Positions 45,061 through 55,167 of a stretch of 64,000 nucleotides of DNA are shown here, in pieces (position 1 is the first letter of the stretch; the number at the start of each line of letters is the position of its first letter). This stretch comes from Streptomyces tailanensis (GTDB lineage: Bacteria; Actinomycetota; Actinomycetes; Streptomycetales; Streptomycetaceae): positions 116,045-180,044 of the forward strand of contig NZ_VTHJ01000001.1 in assembly GCF_008386495.1 (NCBI RefSeq), read 5' to 3'. The position numbers were made by a program, and so were the translations under genes. The notes beneath the pieces are model-generated. The model had not been told where the DNA came from and made no database searches. It saw only the letters and a program-made list of their open reading frames with translations.

Positions 45061-48000
45061 TTACGCCTTGCGGAGGCGGAACGTCAGGCTGAGGGGCTCG
45101 TCCGTGAATGGTGTGCCGTAGGTGTCGTCGGCCTCGCCTTCGGCGAAGTCCGTGGCCAGGACCTCGTCCGCGATCAGGGGCGCGTGCTCGGTCACGGCCA
45201 CTGCCACCGCCGGGTCCATCGCCGTCCAGCGGAGGGCGATACGGTCGGCCACGTCCAGGCCGCTGTTCTTGCGGGCCTCCTGGATGAGGCGGATCGCGTC
45301 TCGGGCCAGGCCCGCCCTACGCAGCTCCTCCGTGATCTCCAGGTCCAGGGCGACCGTCGCGCCGGAGTCGGATGCCACCGACCAACCCTCGCGCGGGGTC
45401 TCCGTGATGATCACCTCGTCCGGGGCGAGAGTGATCGTCTCGCCGTCGACCTCGACCGATGCCGTGCCCTGGCGGAGGGCGAGGGAGAGGGCGGCCGCGT
45501 CGGCGCCCGCTACGGCCTTGGCCACGTCCTGGACGCGCTTGCCGAAACGCTTGCCCAGGGCGCGGAAGTTGGCCTTGGCGGTGGTGTCCACCAGGGAGCC
45601 GCCGACCTCGCTCAGGGACGCCAGCGAACTCACGTTCAGCTCTTCCGTGATCTGGGTGTGCAGCTCGGGGTCCAGGGACTCGAAGCCGGTCGCGGCCACC
45701 AGGGCGCGGGACAGCGGCTGGCGGGTCTTGACGCCCGACTCCGCGCGCGTGGCCCGGCCCAGCTCGACCAGGCGGCGGACCAGGACCATTTGCCTCGACA
45801 GCTCGGGGTCGATGGCGGAGAGGTCGGCCTCCGGCCAGGACGCCAGGTGCACCGACTCCGGGGCGCCCGGGGTCACCGGCACGATCAGGTCCTGCCAGAC
45901 CCGCTCGGTGATGAACGGGGTCAGCGGGGCCATCAGCTTGGTGACCGTCTCGACGACCTCGTGCAGCGTGCGCAGCGCCGCCTTGTCGCCCTGCCAGAAG
46001 CGGCGACGCGACCGGCGTACGTACCAGTTGGACAGGTCGTCGACGAACGCCGAGAGGAGCTTGCCGGCGCGCTGGGTGTCGTAGGCCTCCAGCGCCTGCG
46101 TCACCTGGTCGGTGAGCGCGTGGAGTTCGGACAGGAGCCAGCGGTCGAGGACCGGGCGGTCGGCGGGGGCCGGGTCGGCCGCGCTGGGCGCCCAGTTCGA
46201 GGTACGGGCGTAGAGGGCCTGGAACGCGACCGTGTTCCAGTACGTGAGGAGCGTCTTGCGGACGACCTCCTGGATCGTGCCGTGGCCCACGCGGCGGGCC
46301 GCCCACGGGGAGCCGCCGGCCGCCATGAACCAGCGGACCGCGTCGGCGCCGTGCCGGTCCATCAGCGGGATCGGCTCCAGGGTGTTGCCCAGGTGCTTGG
46401 ACATCTTGCGGCCGTCCTCGGCGAGGATGTGGCCGAGGCAGACGACGTTCTCGTAGGAGGACTTGTCGAAGACCAGGGTGCCGACGGCCATCAGCGTGTA
46501 GAACCAGCCGCGGGTCTGGTCGATGGCCTCGCAGATGAACTGCGCCGGGTAGCGGGCCTCGAACAGCTCCTTGTTCTTGTACGGGTAGCCCCACTGCGCG
46601 AACGGCATCGAACCCGAGTCGTACCAGGCGTCGATGACCTCTGGGACGCGGGTCGCGGTCGCGCCGCAGCCGTCCTGGGGGCACGCGAAGGTGACCTCGT
46701 CGATGTACGGGCGGTGCGGGTCGAGGCCCGACTGGTCGGTGCCGGTCAGCTCGGTCAGCTGGGTGAGGGAGCCGACACAGGTGAGGTGGTCGTCCTCGCA
46801 GCGCCAGATCGGCAGGGGGGTGCCCCAGTAGCGGTTGCGGGACAGCGCCCAGTCGATGTTGTTGTTCAGCCAGTCGCCGTACCGGCCGTGCTTGACCGTG
46901 TCCGGGAACCAGTTGGTCTTCTCGTTCTCCTGGAGGAGACGGTCCTTGATGGCCGTGGTGCGGATGTACCAGGACGGCTGCGCGTAGTAGAGGAGCGCGG
47001 TGTGGCAGCGCCAGCAGTGGGGGTAGCTGTGCTCGTACGGGATGTGCCTGAAGAGCAGACCGCGCTGCTGGAGGTCCTCGGTGAGCTTTTCGTCCGCCTT
47101 CTTGAAGAAGACGCCGCCGACGAGCGGGACGTCCTCCTCGAAGGTGCCATCCGGGCGGACCGGGTTGACCACCGGGAGGCCGTACGCGCGGCAGACCTTG
47201 AGGTCGTCCTCACCGAAGGCGGGGGACTGGTGGACCAGACCCGTACCGTCCTCGGTCGTGACGTATTCGGCGTTGACGACGAAATGTGCCACTTCGGGGA
47301 ACTCGACCAGCTCGAACGGACGTTGATACGTCCAGCGCTCCATCTCGGCGCCCGTGAAGGTCTGGCCGGTGGTCTCCCAGCCCTCGCCGAGGGCCTTGGC
47401 GACGAGCGGCTCGGCGACGACGAGCTTCTCCTCGCCGTCGGTCGCGACGACGTAGGTGACCTCGGGGTGCGCGGCGACAGCCGTGTTGGAGACGAGGGTC
47501 CAGGGCGTCGTCGTCCACACCAGGAGTGCGGCTTCGCCGGCGAGCGGACCGGAGGTGAGCGGGAAACGGACGTACACCGAGGGGTCGACGACCGTCTCGT
47601 AGCCCTGTGCCAGCTCGTGGTCCGACAGGCCGGTGCCGCAGCGGGGGCACCAGGGGGCGACGCGGTGGTCCTGGACCAGCAGGCCCTTGTCGAAGATCTC
47701 CTTGAGCGACCACCAGACGGACTCGATGTACTCGGGGTCCATGGTGCGGTACGGGTCCTGGAGGTCGGTCCAGTACCCCATGCGGCTCGTCAGCGCTTCG
47801 AAGGCGTCGGTGTGGCGGGTCACGGACTCGCGGCACTTGGCGTTGAACTCGGCGATGCCGTACGCCTCGATGTCCTGCTTGCCGCTGAAGCCGAGCTCCT
47901 TCTCGACCGCCAGTTCCACCGGGAGGCCGTGGCAGTCCCAGCCGGCCTTGCGGGCCACGTGGTAGCCGCGCATCGTGCGGAAGCGGGGGAAGACGTCCTT

Positions 48001-48204
48001 GAAGACGCGGGCCTCGATGTGGTGGGCGCCCGGCATGCCGTTGGCGGTGGGCGGGCCCTCGTAGAACACCCACTCGGGGCGGCCCTCGGACTGCTCCAGG
48101 CTCTTGGCGAAGATCTTCTGCTCGCGCCAGAAGTCGAGCACGGCGTGCTCCAGCGCGGGCAGGTCGACCTGAGCGGGCACCTGGCGGTATGTCGGCTCTG
48201 TCAT
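45061..48204 (-). CDS. ileS: Isoleucyl-tRNA synthetase with a GXHH signature
   Basis: A 1047-residue class I synthetase of the long, eukaryote-like IleRS2 type. The first ATP motif, normally HXGH, reads G59-A-H-H62 in GMPGAHHIEAR. The second is K600MSKH in place of KMSKS. The CP1 editing domain (about residues 190-400), the CxxC zinc-like pairs near CWRCHT, and the C-terminal anticodon-binding domains are present. GXHH variants of IleRS2 have been reported to resist mupirocin strongly. The ATG at 48204 follows GGAGGAAG at 7-10 nt. The upstream open frame to 48300 is T-box leader and is not coding. Confidence 0.97.
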   Translation of the reverse strand: MTEPTYRQVPAQVDLPALEHAVLDFWREQKIFAKSLEQSEGRPEWVFYEGPPTANGMPGAHHIEARVFKDVFPRFRTMRGYHVARKAGWDCHGLPVELAVEKELGFSGKQDIEAYGIAEFNAKCRESVTRHTDAFEALTSRMGYWTDLQDPYRTMDPEYIESVWWSLKEIFDKGLLVQDHRVAPWCPRCGTGLSDHELAQGYETVVDPSVYVRFPLTSGPLAGEAALLVWTTTPWTLVSNTAVAAHPEVTYVVATDGEEKLVVAEPLVAKALGEGWETTGQTFTGAEMERWTYQRPFELVEFPEVAHFVVNAEYVTTEDGTGLVHQSPAFGEDDLKVCRAYGLPVVNPVRPDGTFEEDVPLVGGVFFKKADEKLTEDLQQRGLLFRHIPYEHSYPHCWRCHTALLYYAQPSWYIRTTAIKDRLLQENEKTNWFPDTVKHGRYGDWLNNNIDWALSRNRYWGTPLPIWRCEDDHLTCVGSLTQLTELTGTDQSGLDPHRPYIDEVTFACPQDGCGATATRVPEVIDAWYDSGSMPFAQWGYPYKNKELFEARYPAQFICEAIDQTRGWFYTLMAVGTLVFDKSSYENVVCLGHILAEDGRKMSKHLGNTLEPIPLMDRHGADAVRWFMAAGGSPWAARRVGHGTIQEVVRKTLLTYWNTVAFQALYARTSNWAPSAADPAPADRPVLDRWLLSELHALTDQVTQALEAYDTQRAGKLLSAFVDDLSNWYVRRSRRRFWQGDKAALRTLHEVVETVTKLMAPLTPFITERVWQDLIVPVTPGAPESVHLASWPEADLSAIDPELSRQMVLVRRLVELGRATRAESGVKTRQPLSRALVAATGFESLDPELHTQITEELNVSSLASLSEVGGSLVDTTAKANFRALGKRFGKRVQDVAKAVAGADAAALSLALRQGTASVEVDGETITLAPDEVIITETPREGWSVASDSGATVALDLEITEELRRAGLARDAIRLIQEARKNSGLDVADRIALRWTAMDPAVAVAVTEHAPLIADEVLATDFAEGEADDTYGTPFTDEPLSLTFRLRKA

Positions 48205-48520
48205 GAGCGGGCTTCCTCCAACGGACTTGCTGCCTTCCGTCGGAGGGACGAGAGCTTCGATCTTTCGAACGCCGTGTGCGGCGTGCTCCCGCGGTACCAC
48301 CCTCCTTGGCTCCCCTGTGCGCCGTACGCACCGGTGAGCCCCCTCATTGAGGTCGCGATGCCGGGTCTACCGGCCGAGCCCGATGGGTTTCGGCTTTCTT
48401 CCGGCGGCTCCGGGGTGATCTTCACGTCGCGCTCGCCCCCGGGCTTCCACCGTCCCCGGGTCGCTCTGGGCTGCGTACGCCGCTACTCGTCCCCATCCAC
48501 GCTTTTCGCTCCGCCCAGTG
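48205..48520 (-). promoter_or_regulatory. Translational T-box riboswitch of ileS
   Basis: The T-box AGGGTGGTACCGCGG is at 48289-48303 (minus strand). An ATC isoleucine specifier lies at 48417-48419 in GAAGATCACC. The SD GGAGG (48215-48219) can pair in an 11-bp hairpin (48215-48225 with 48236-48246, one G-U). The blocking strand TCCCTCC (48242-48248) can instead pair with GGAGGG (48300-48305) next to the T-box bulge. These exclusive folds predict that uncharged tRNA-Ile frees the ribosome site. A TACACT -10 near 48520 marks the probable 5' end. Confidence 0.93.
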
Positions 48521-48841
48521 TACGGCGCCGCACGGACAGCGGCCGACAGGTTTTCCTGCCGCCACGGACGGGGGCGGCGGAGGCGTCCGGCGGGCCTGTG
48601 GTCCGGGGGGCTGTGACCTGCGCGGTGACCCGAATGGAGCGGGTGGGGCGTCCGGATCCTGGGACGTGTGGCGGGGCGGAATACCCGGCGGGGAGCTGGG
48701 CATCACGCTTGAAGGCTCGCCGCGCGACGATTGTGGGGCGGGCGGAATGGGTGATGTGCCCGGTTGCTGCGGGACTCAAGTCGATTTATCGTCCCAGCAC
48801 GATTCGCGAGCAAGATCACAGTATGTGAAGGGGCCGCGGCC

Positions 48842-49705
48842 ATGGTGGCGAAGAAGACCGCCGTACAGCAGTCGGCGTCCGGCAGATCCACGGTGGCCTC
48901 CGGCGGTAAGAAGCAGGTCCGCGTGGACTCAGAGGTGGAGGCGGACGCCAAGAAGACGACCGCGCGGAAAACGGCTACTACGGAGAAGGGTGCTTCGAAG
49001 ACGGGGGCCGCCGCCGCGAAGAGCGTCGCCAAGAAGGCCACCACCAAGAAGAGCGCCGCCACAAAGGGTGCGGTCAAGAAGAGCACTGCCAGGAGCGCCG
49101 CAAAGGGCGCTCCTGCGAAGCGCACGTCCAAGAAGAGCACCACTAAGAGCACCTCTACCAAGAAGAGCACGGTCAAGAAGGTGGGCGCGGCCGAGGCCGC
49201 CGAGACGACGGGAGCCACGACAGTGGTTGCGAAGAACACTCCTGGTACGGCTACGGCGGCGAAGAAGCCCACCGCCGTCCCCAAGGCACGGCCCGCCGCG
49301 GTGAAGCCCGGCGAGCTCGCGGTACGCCCCGGTGAGGACCCCTGGAGCCCGGCGGAGGTCGCCGAGGCGCGTACGGAGTTGCAGTCCGAGGCGATGCGGA
49401 TCCGGGCGGAGCTGGAGGCATCCGAGCGGTCGCTCACGGGCCTGATGCGGGACTCCGGGGACGGTGCCGGCGACGACCAGGCCGACACCGGGGCCAAGAA
49501 CATCACGCGCGAGCACGAGATGGCGCTCGCCCACAACGCGCGCGAGATGCTCGACCAGACCGAGCGCGCCCTGGACCGGCTCGCGGCCGGCACGTACGGG
49601 CTCTGCGAGAACTGCGGCAACCCGATCGGCAAGGCGCGGATGCAGGCCTTCCCGCGGGCCACGTTGTGCGTGGAGTGCAAGCAGAAGCAGGAACGCCGAC
49701 AGTGA
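48842..49705 (+). CDS. DksA/TraR-type zinc-finger protein with a histone-H1-like tail
   Basis: A 287-residue protein in two parts. Residues 1 to about 165 are a disordered Lys/Ala/Thr/Ser-rich tail with many AKK, KKST and TKK units, like bacterial histone H1 homologues. The C-terminal part is a DksA/TraR fold: a coiled coil (ARTELQSEAMRIRAELEASE, NAREMLDQTERALDRLAAG) and a C4 zinc finger, C255-x2-C258 and C276-x2-C279. DksA proteins bind the RNA polymerase secondary channel. The basic tail suggests DNA or RNA association. ATG at 48842 after AAGGGG. lspA follows 77 nt later on the same strand. Confidence 0.9.
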   Translation: MVAKKTAVQQSASGRSTVASGGKKQVRVDSEVEADAKKTTARKTATTEKGASKTGAAAAKSVAKKATTKKSAATKGAVKKSTARSAAKGAPAKRTSKKSTTKSTSTKKSTVKKVGAAEAAETTGATTVVAKNTPGTATAAKKPTAVPKARPAAVKPGELAVRPGEDPWSPAEVAEARTELQSEAMRIRAELEASERSLTGLMRDSGDGAGDDQADTGAKNITREHEMALAHNAREMLDQTERALDRLAAGTYGLCENCGNPIGKARMQAFPRATLCVECKQKQERRQ

Positions 49706-49782
49706 TCGTCGCCTCAGCCGTGCGCCACGGGGGGCGTGTCGTACCTTTGTCCTCAGTCAGGAACCTAGGTTGAGGGACTCAC

Positions 49783-50394
49783 GTGGCAGAGGCGGAGCGC
49801 ATCATCGGTACGCCGGACATCCCAGAGGCGGCGGGCACGGACCCGGAGCAGTCCGACGGCGGGAACGGCGCCGAGGCGGCGGAGGCGACCGCTGACGCGC
49901 AGCCGCGCGGCAAGCGCCGTATCGCCGTGCTGTTCGGGGTCGCCGCCCTGGCGTACGCGCTCGACCTGATCAGCAAGATGATCGTGGTCGCCAAGCTGGA
50001 GCACCATGAGCCGATCGAGATCATCGGGGAGTGGCTGAAGTTCGAGGCGATCCGCAACGCGGGCGCGGCCTTCGGCTTCGGCGAGGCCTTCACGATCATC
50101 TTCACAATGATCGCGACGATCGTGATCGTGGTGATCGCCCGGCTCGCCCGCAAGCTCTACAGCCTGCCCTGGGCGATCGCGCTCGGACTGCTGCTCGGCG
50201 GTGCGCTGGGCAACCTCACCGACCGGATCTTCCGTTCGCCGGGCGTCTTCGAGGGCGCGGTCGTCGACTTCATCGCGCCCAAGGGCTTCGCCGTGTTCAA
50301 CCTCGCGGACTCGGCGATCGTGTGCGGCGGCATCCTGATCGTGCTGCTGTCGTTCCGGGGGCTCGACCCGGACGGAACCGTCCACAAGGACTGA
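49783..50394 (+). CDS. lspA: Lipoprotein signal peptidase LspA
   Basis: A 203-residue aspartic protease with four membrane helices that removes signal peptides from lipoproteins after diacylglyceryl transfer. Catalytic aspartates are in GNLTDRIFR...VVDFI and [17 protein letters not shown] is the conserved loop. An acidic/Ala-rich cytoplasmic N-terminus of about 45 residues precedes the first helix. GTG start after GAGGGA. It is followed by the pseudouridine synthase gene, as in many bacteria (lspA-rluD). Confidence 0.96.
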   Translation: MAEAERIIGTPDIPEAAGTDPEQSDGGNGAEAAEATADAQPRGKRRIAVLFGVAALAYALDLISKMIVVAKLEHHEPIEIIGEWLKFEAIRNAGAAFGFGEAFTIIFTMIATIVIVVIARLARKLYSLPWAIALGLLLGGALGNLTDRIFRSPGVFEGAVVDFIAPKGFAVFNLADSAIVCGGILIVLLSFRGLDPDGTVHKD

Positions 50395-50479
50395 CCGGGG
50401 GCACAAGGGGGGACCGGGGCCGGAGGGGTTTTCCACAGGCCTGGTCGGGCGTGTCGGGGCGGTCCGGCATACTCGACGG

Positions 50480-51424
50480 GTGAGCACGATTCCCGAGATC
50501 CGTACCCTGCCCGTGCCCGACGGCCTGGAGGGCGAGCGCGTCGACGCCGCCATCTCCCGCATGTTCGGCTTCTCCCGTACCAAGGCGGCCGAGCTCGCAG
50601 CCTCGGGGAAGGTCACGGTCGACGGGTCGGTGGTCGGCAAGTCGGAGCGGGTGCGCGGCGGGGCCTGGCTGGAGGTCGAGATGCCGCAGGCGCCCGCGCC
50701 GGTGCAGGTCGTCGCCGAGCCGGTCGAGGGCATGGAGATCGTGCACGACGACGATGACGTGGTCGTGATCGTCAAGCCGGTCGGCGTGGCCGCGCACCCG
50801 AGCCCCGGCTGGTCCGGGCCGACCGTCATCGGCGGGCTCGCCGCCGCCGGGTACCGGATCTCGACGTCGGGTGCCGCGGAGCGGCAGGGCATCGTGCACC
50901 GGCTCGACGTGGGCACGTCCGGGCTGATGGTGGTCGCCAAGTCGGAGTACGCGTACACGTTCCTGAAGCGGCAGTTCAAGGAGCGGACGGTCGACAAGCG
51001 GTACCACACGCTGGTTCAGGGCCACCCCGACCCGACCAGCGGCACGATCGACGCGCCCATCGGGCGGCACCCGAACCACGACTACAAGTGGGCCGTCATC
51101 GCCGAGGGCAAGCCGTCGGTCACGCACTACGACCTGGTCGAGGCCTTCCGGGCCGCGTCGCTGCTCGACGTCAAGCTGGAGACCGGGCGCACCCACCAGA
51201 TCCGCGTCCACATGTCCGCCCACCGGCATCCGTGCGTGGGCGACCTGACGTACGGCGCCGACCCGACGCTCGCCAAGCGGCTCGGTCTCACCCGCCAGTG
51301 GCTGCACGCCGTACGGCTCGGATTCGAGCACCCCGGTGACGGGAGCTGGGTCGAGTTCGCGAGCGACTATCCCGCTGATCTGCAGAAGGCCCTCGACCAG
51401 GTGCGGGAGGAGACGTACGCGTGA
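50480..51424 (+). CDS. RluD-type rRNA pseudouridine synthase
   Basis: A 314-residue RluA/RluD-family enzyme. The N-terminal S4 RNA-binding domain ([22 protein letters not shown]) precedes the catalytic domain, with the nucleophilic aspartate D143 in [16 protein letters not shown] and the later motif [13 protein letters not shown]. It probably modifies 23S rRNA helix 69, but the exact site cannot be read. GTG start at 50480; a CATACT hexamer ends 6 nt upstream, so it may be leaderless. Confidence 0.94.
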   Translation: MSTIPEIRTLPVPDGLEGERVDAAISRMFGFSRTKAAELAASGKVTVDGSVVGKSERVRGGAWLEVEMPQAPAPVQVVAEPVEGMEIVHDDDDVVVIVKPVGVAAHPSPGWSGPTVIGGLAAAGYRISTSGAAERQGIVHRLDVGTSGLMVVAKSEYAYTFLKRQFKERTVDKRYHTLVQGHPDPTSGTIDAPIGRHPNHDYKWAVIAEGKPSVTHYDLVEAFRAASLLDVKLETGRTHQIRVHMSAHRHPCVGDLTYGADPTLAKRLGLTRQWLHAVRLGFEHPGDGSWVEFASDYPADLQKALDQVREETYA

Positions 51425-51579
51425 GCCCGGTCCCGGTGTCGTAGCTTGCGGTGAGTGGTGGGTTGCTCGCCGTTGGGGTCTCCCACCCGTGCACTGCCCG
51501 TTACTCCTTGGCGGAGAAGTACGGGTTTCCCGTGGGGGCTGACCGCCGTCGGCGGCTGCGGCTGCGGGGTGTTGGTTGC

Positions 51580-52704
51580 TCAGGCCCTGCCCGGGGACCT
51601 CGGGGGTTCGTGGACTCGGCTTCGGGTTGTGCGTGGGGGTGTGCCGTCGGGGTGGGCGTTCGGGTGGGTTGGGGGGAGGACCGCGTCGGCGGTGTTGACG
51701 CGGGGGAGGGCGTAGGGGTGGGTTTCCGTCAGCCAGTGGATCAGTTGTTCGCGGACTGTTACCCGGACCGTCCAGAGGTCGTCCGGGTCCTTGGCGGTGA
51801 CCAGGGCGCGGACCTCCATGGTGGACGGGGTCGAGTCGGTGACGGCCAGGTCGTAGTGGCGGCCGTCCCAGGCGGGGCAGCCGCGCAGGATGTCGCGGAG
51901 TTGCTCGCGCATCGCGGGCAGGGGGGCGGCGTGGTCGACGTGGAGGAAGACCGTGCCGGTCATCTGGGCGCCGCCGCGTGACCAGTTCTCGAAGGGCTTC
52001 GAGGTGAAGTAGGAGACGGGCATCGTGATGCGGCGCTCGTCCCAGGTGCGGACCGTCAGGAAGGTGAGGGTGATCTCGTCCACCGTGCCCCACTCGCCCT
52101 CCACCACGACCACGTCACCGAGGCGGACCATGTCACCGAAGGCGATCTGGAGCCCCGCGAAGAGGTTGCTGAGCGTGGACTGCGCGGCGATACCGGCGAC
52201 GATGCCCAGGATTCCGGCCGACGCCAGCAGTGAGGCGCCGGCCGCGCGCATCGCCGGGAAGGTGAGGAGCATCGAGGCTACGGCGACTACGCCTACGACC
52301 GCGGACACCACCCGCATGATCAGCGTGACCTGCGTCCGCACCCGGCGCACCCGGGCCGGATCACGGTGGGCGCGGGCGTAGCGGCTGTACGTCGTCTCCA
52401 CGATCGCGGCCGTGATGCTGACCACCAGCCAGGCCGTCGCGCCGATCAGCACCAGCGTCAGAGCCCGGCCGACGGCGGTCCGGTGCTGCTCCAGCAGCTG
52501 CGCATGGTCGAACGACCCTCTGAGCAGGGCCGCACACAGCACCAGCTGGTAAGGGATGCGGCCGCGGCGCAGCAGGCCCCAGAGCGGTGTCTCGGGGTGC
52601 CGCTGGTCCGCCTTGCGCAGCAGGAGGTCGGTGGCCCAGCCGATGAGGACCGTCAGGACGACCGAGCCACCGATGACGATCAGGGGGCGGAGTAGGTTCT
52701 CCAT
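51580..52704 (-). CDS. MscS-family mechanosensitive channel
   Basis: A 374-residue small-conductance mechanosensitive channel. There are three to four membrane helices in residues 1-175, with the pore-lining helix ASLLASAGILGIVAGIAAQ and the start of the beta domain FAGLQIAFGDMVRLGDVV. The cytoplasmic vestibule domain follows, with a proline-rich tail. It releases osmolytes on hypo-osmotic shock. The ATG at 52704 lies 7 nt after TACGTT (minus), so it is probably leaderless. An upstream ATG at 52728 has no signal. Confidence 0.92.
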   Translation of the reverse strand: MENLLRPLIVIGGSVVLTVLIGWATDLLLRKADQRHPETPLWGLLRRGRIPYQLVLCAALLRGSFDHAQLLEQHRTAVGRALTLVLIGATAWLVVSITAAIVETTYSRYARAHRDPARVRRVRTQVTLIMRVVSAVVGVVAVASMLLTFPAMRAAGASLLASAGILGIVAGIAAQSTLSNLFAGLQIAFGDMVRLGDVVVVEGEWGTVDEITLTFLTVRTWDERRITMPVSYFTSKPFENWSRGGAQMTGTVFLHVDHAAPLPAMREQLRDILRGCPAWDGRHYDLAVTDSTPSTMEVRALVTAKDPDDLWTVRVTVREQLIHWLTETHPYALPRVNTADAVLPPTHPNAHPDGTPPRTTRSRVHEPPRSPGRA

Positions 52705-52811
52705 GCCTTCGAACGTAACCGGCCCCATGGGGTGCTGAACATGTGACTTCGGCCGCGCTCGGGGTACGGGCGCCGCCCTGCGTTGTCGTACCCGGCTGGC
52801 ACCATGGCCTC

Positions 52812-53381
52812 ATGAACATCATGCTCTTCCACTCGACGTATGGCCTCAGGCCCGCGGTACGCCAGGCGGCGGACCGGTTGCGTGCCGCCGGACACGAGGT
52901 GTGGACGCCGGACCTCTTCGAGGGGCGGACGTTCGACACGGTCGAGGAGGGCATGGCCTTCAACGAGGAACTGGGCAAGGACGAGTTGCTCAAGCGGGCG
53001 GTCCTGTCCGCCGCCCCCTACTCGGAGAGAGGGCTCGTCTACGCCGGGTTCTCCCTCGGCGCCGCGACCGCGCAGACGCTGGCGCTGGGCGACGAGAAGG
53101 CCCGTGGGCTGCTGCTTCTGCACGGTACGTCGGACATCGCGGCGGGCGCGTCCGTGGACGACCTGCCCGTCCAGCTGCACGTGGCCGAGCCCGACCCGTT
53201 CGAGACGGACGACTGGCTCAGCGCCTGGTACCTCCAGATGCGCAAGGCGGGCGCCGATGTCGAGGTCTACAGATACGCCGGGGCCGGGCACCTCTACACC
53301 GACCCCGATCTGCCCGACTACGACGAGGAGGCCGCCGAGGCCACCTGGCGGGTGGCTCTCGGCTTCCTCGAAACCCTGTGA
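52812..53381 (+). CDS. Dienelactone-hydrolase-family alpha/beta hydrolase
   Basis: A 189-residue alpha/beta hydrolase. The nucleophile elbow is AGFSLGAA, with Ser in place of the Cys of true dienelactone hydrolases. The acid is in the ADVEVYRYAG region and the histidine in GAGHLYTDPDLPDYD. It is a serine hydrolase of unknown substrate. The ATG at 52812 has no clear ribosome site. It converges with phoD, with 12 nt between stops. Confidence 0.88.
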   Translation: MNIMLFHSTYGLRPAVRQAADRLRAAGHEVWTPDLFEGRTFDTVEEGMAFNEELGKDELLKRAVLSAAPYSERGLVYAGFSLGAATAQTLALGDEKARGLLLLHGTSDIAAGASVDDLPVQLHVAEPDPFETDDWLSAWYLQMRKAGADVEVYRYAGAGHLYTDPDLPDYDEEAAEATWRVALGFLETL

Positions 53382-53393
53382 GTCCTGCACGGG

Positions 53394-55049
53394 CTACACG
53401 GGGTCGTACGTCCGTTCCACCTTCTGCGTCCCGCTGCGCGTCCGGTATGAGCGGGCCCAGGACGACGTCGCGTCGGCCTTCGTACGGTCGGACAGGACGT
53501 AGAAGTCCATCTGGGCCCGCGCGGCGGTGATGTCCAGGACGCCGTAGCCGTGCCGGTCGGTGTCGACCCAGTGGACGTGGCGGTTGGCGGCGCGGATCAG
53601 CGGGGAGGCCACGGCCGAGACGGTGCCCTCGGGGACCTTGACGAGGTCGTCGAGGTTGTCCGAGGTGACCGACGTGACGACGAACTCCGTGGCGGCGGAG
53701 GCCGACAGGGGGTACGTACCGGCGTTGAGCGGCACGTCGTTGGCCCAGGCCATGTGGATGTCGCCGGTGAGGAAGACCGTGTTGCGGATCGCGTTGTCCC
53801 GCAGGTGGGCGAGGAGTTCGCGGCGGTCGTCGGTGTAGCCGTCCCACTGGTCGGGGATGAGGGCGAGGCCCTCCTTCGGCAGTCCGAGCAGCTCTGCGAG
53901 CGGTTCGAAGAGGTCGGCGGTGAGGTTGCCGAGGGCGAAGGGGGCGATCATCACCGAGTTGCCGACCAGTCGCCAGGTCGTGTCGGAGGACTTCAACCCG
54001 GCCTTCAGCCAGTCGAGTTGGGCCCGGCCCGTCAGCGTACGGTCCGGGTCGTCGACCTCGCCGTCGCCTATCCCCACCTGCTGTGATCGGAAGGAGCGCA
54101 GGTCCAGCAGCGAGAGGTCGGCGAGCTTGCCGAAGCGCAGCCGGCGGTAGGTCGTGCCCGCGATCGCCGGGCGCACCGGCATCCACTCGAAGTACGCCTG
54201 CTTGGCCGCCGCCTGGCGGGCCGCCCAGGTGCCCTCCGTGCCCTCGGTGTGGTTCTCGGCCCCGCCCGACCAGGCGTCGTTGGCGATCTCGTGGTCGTCC
54301 CAGATGGCGATGGCGGGCGCGGCCGAGTGCAGCGCCTGGAGGTCAGGGTCGCTCTTGTAACGGCCGTGCCGGACGCGGTAGTCGGCGAGGGTGAGGATCT
54401 CGTGGGTCGGCGCGTGGGGGCGTACGACCTTGTCGCGGGTGCCGTACTCGCCGGTGCCGTACTCGTAGATGTAGTCGCCGAGATGCAGCCAGGCGTCCAG
54501 GTCGCCGCGGGCGGCCAGGTGGCGGTAGGCGGCGAAGTGGCCGCCCTCCCAGTTGGCGCAGGAGACCACGCCGAAGCGCAGGCCGGCCGTGGCGGCGTCG
54601 GCGGCCGGGGCGGTGCGGGTGCGGGCGGCGGGCGAGTCGGTGCCGCCGGCGGAGAAGCGGAACCAGTAGTCGGTGGCGGGGGCGAGGCCGCGTACGTCCG
54701 CCTTGACGGTGTGGTCGGAGGCGGCGGACGCGGTGGTCGAGCCCTTGGCGACGATGTTCGTGAACGCCTTGTCCAGGGCGACGGTCCAACCGACCTCGAT
54801 GTCCGGGCCGAGCCCGGAGCCGGGTGTCGCCTCCGCCGTGGGCGTCACCCGGGTCCACAGCAGGACGCCGTCGGGCAGCGGATCGCCGGAGGCGACACCG
54901 TGCAGGAACGCGGGGGCCTCGGCGGCCCGCGCCGGGATAGCGGCGGCCAGCGGGGCCGCGAGGGCGGCTCCGGCCGCGGCCGCCTTGACGACCGTACGGC
55001 GGCTCGGCGAGGGAGAGTTGGGGCTGGAGTGAGATCTGCGACTGGTCAC
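53394..55049 (-). CDS. phoD: Secreted alkaline phosphatase PhoD (Tat substrate)
   Basis: A 551-residue phosphodiesterase/phosphatase of the PhoD family. A twin-arginine signal ([18 protein letters not shown]) and an AxA site near residue 42 mark Tat export. A PhoD N-terminal beta domain is followed by the metallophosphatase domain with [40 protein letters not shown] and HVHWVD. It releases phosphate under starvation. The GTG at 55049 lies 8 nt after TAATCT (minus). PHO-box-like heptamers and 21-bp-spaced repeats lie upstream. Confidence 0.95.
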   Translation of the reverse strand: MTSRRSHSSPNSPSPSRRTVVKAAAAGAALAAPLAAAIPARAAEAPAFLHGVASGDPLPDGVLLWTRVTPTAEATPGSGLGPDIEVGWTVALDKAFTNIVAKGSTTASAASDHTVKADVRGLAPATDYWFRFSAGGTDSPAARTRTAPAADAATAGLRFGVVSCANWEGGHFAAYRHLAARGDLDAWLHLGDYIYEYGTGEYGTRDKVVRPHAPTHEILTLADYRVRHGRYKSDPDLQALHSAAPAIAIWDDHEIANDAWSGGAENHTEGTEGTWAARQAAAKQAYFEWMPVRPAIAGTTYRRLRFGKLADLSLLDLRSFRSQQVGIGDGEVDDPDRTLTGRAQLDWLKAGLKSSDTTWRLVGNSVMIAPFALGNLTADLFEPLAELLGLPKEGLALIPDQWDGYTDDRRELLAHLRDNAIRNTVFLTGDIHMAWANDVPLNAGTYPLSASAATEFVVTSVTSDNLDDLVKVPEGTVSAVASPLIRAANRHVHWVDTDRHGYGVLDITAARAQMDFYVLSDRTKADATSSWARSYRTRSGTQKVERTYDPV

Positions 55050-55142
55050 GGCCGATGAGATTACTGGCGGGTAAGGAGTTGGGTAAGGCGGATGACGTGA
55101 AATCCGCGCAATGTTCAGGCTTTGGTGCGCTGTTCGTCGGCC

Positions 55143-55156
55143 GGTGAACGGAGAAC
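55143..55156 (-). promoter_or_regulatory. PHO-box-like sequence upstream of phoD
   Basis: On the minus strand GTTCTCC (55150-55156) runs directly into GTTCACC (55143-55149), 94 nt before phoD. PhoP of Streptomyces binds 11-nt direct repeats whose conserved part is GTTCACC. The 7-nt spacing is atypical, so only one unit may be real. Confidence 0.45.
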
Positions 55157-55167
55157 ATGGGGGCGTA

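Noticed and set aside
48205..48300. In-frame GTG at 48300 as an upstream start of ileS
   Set aside because: It lies inside the T-box sequence itself. The encoded extension is leader RNA, and the ATG at 48204 has a proper ribosome site.
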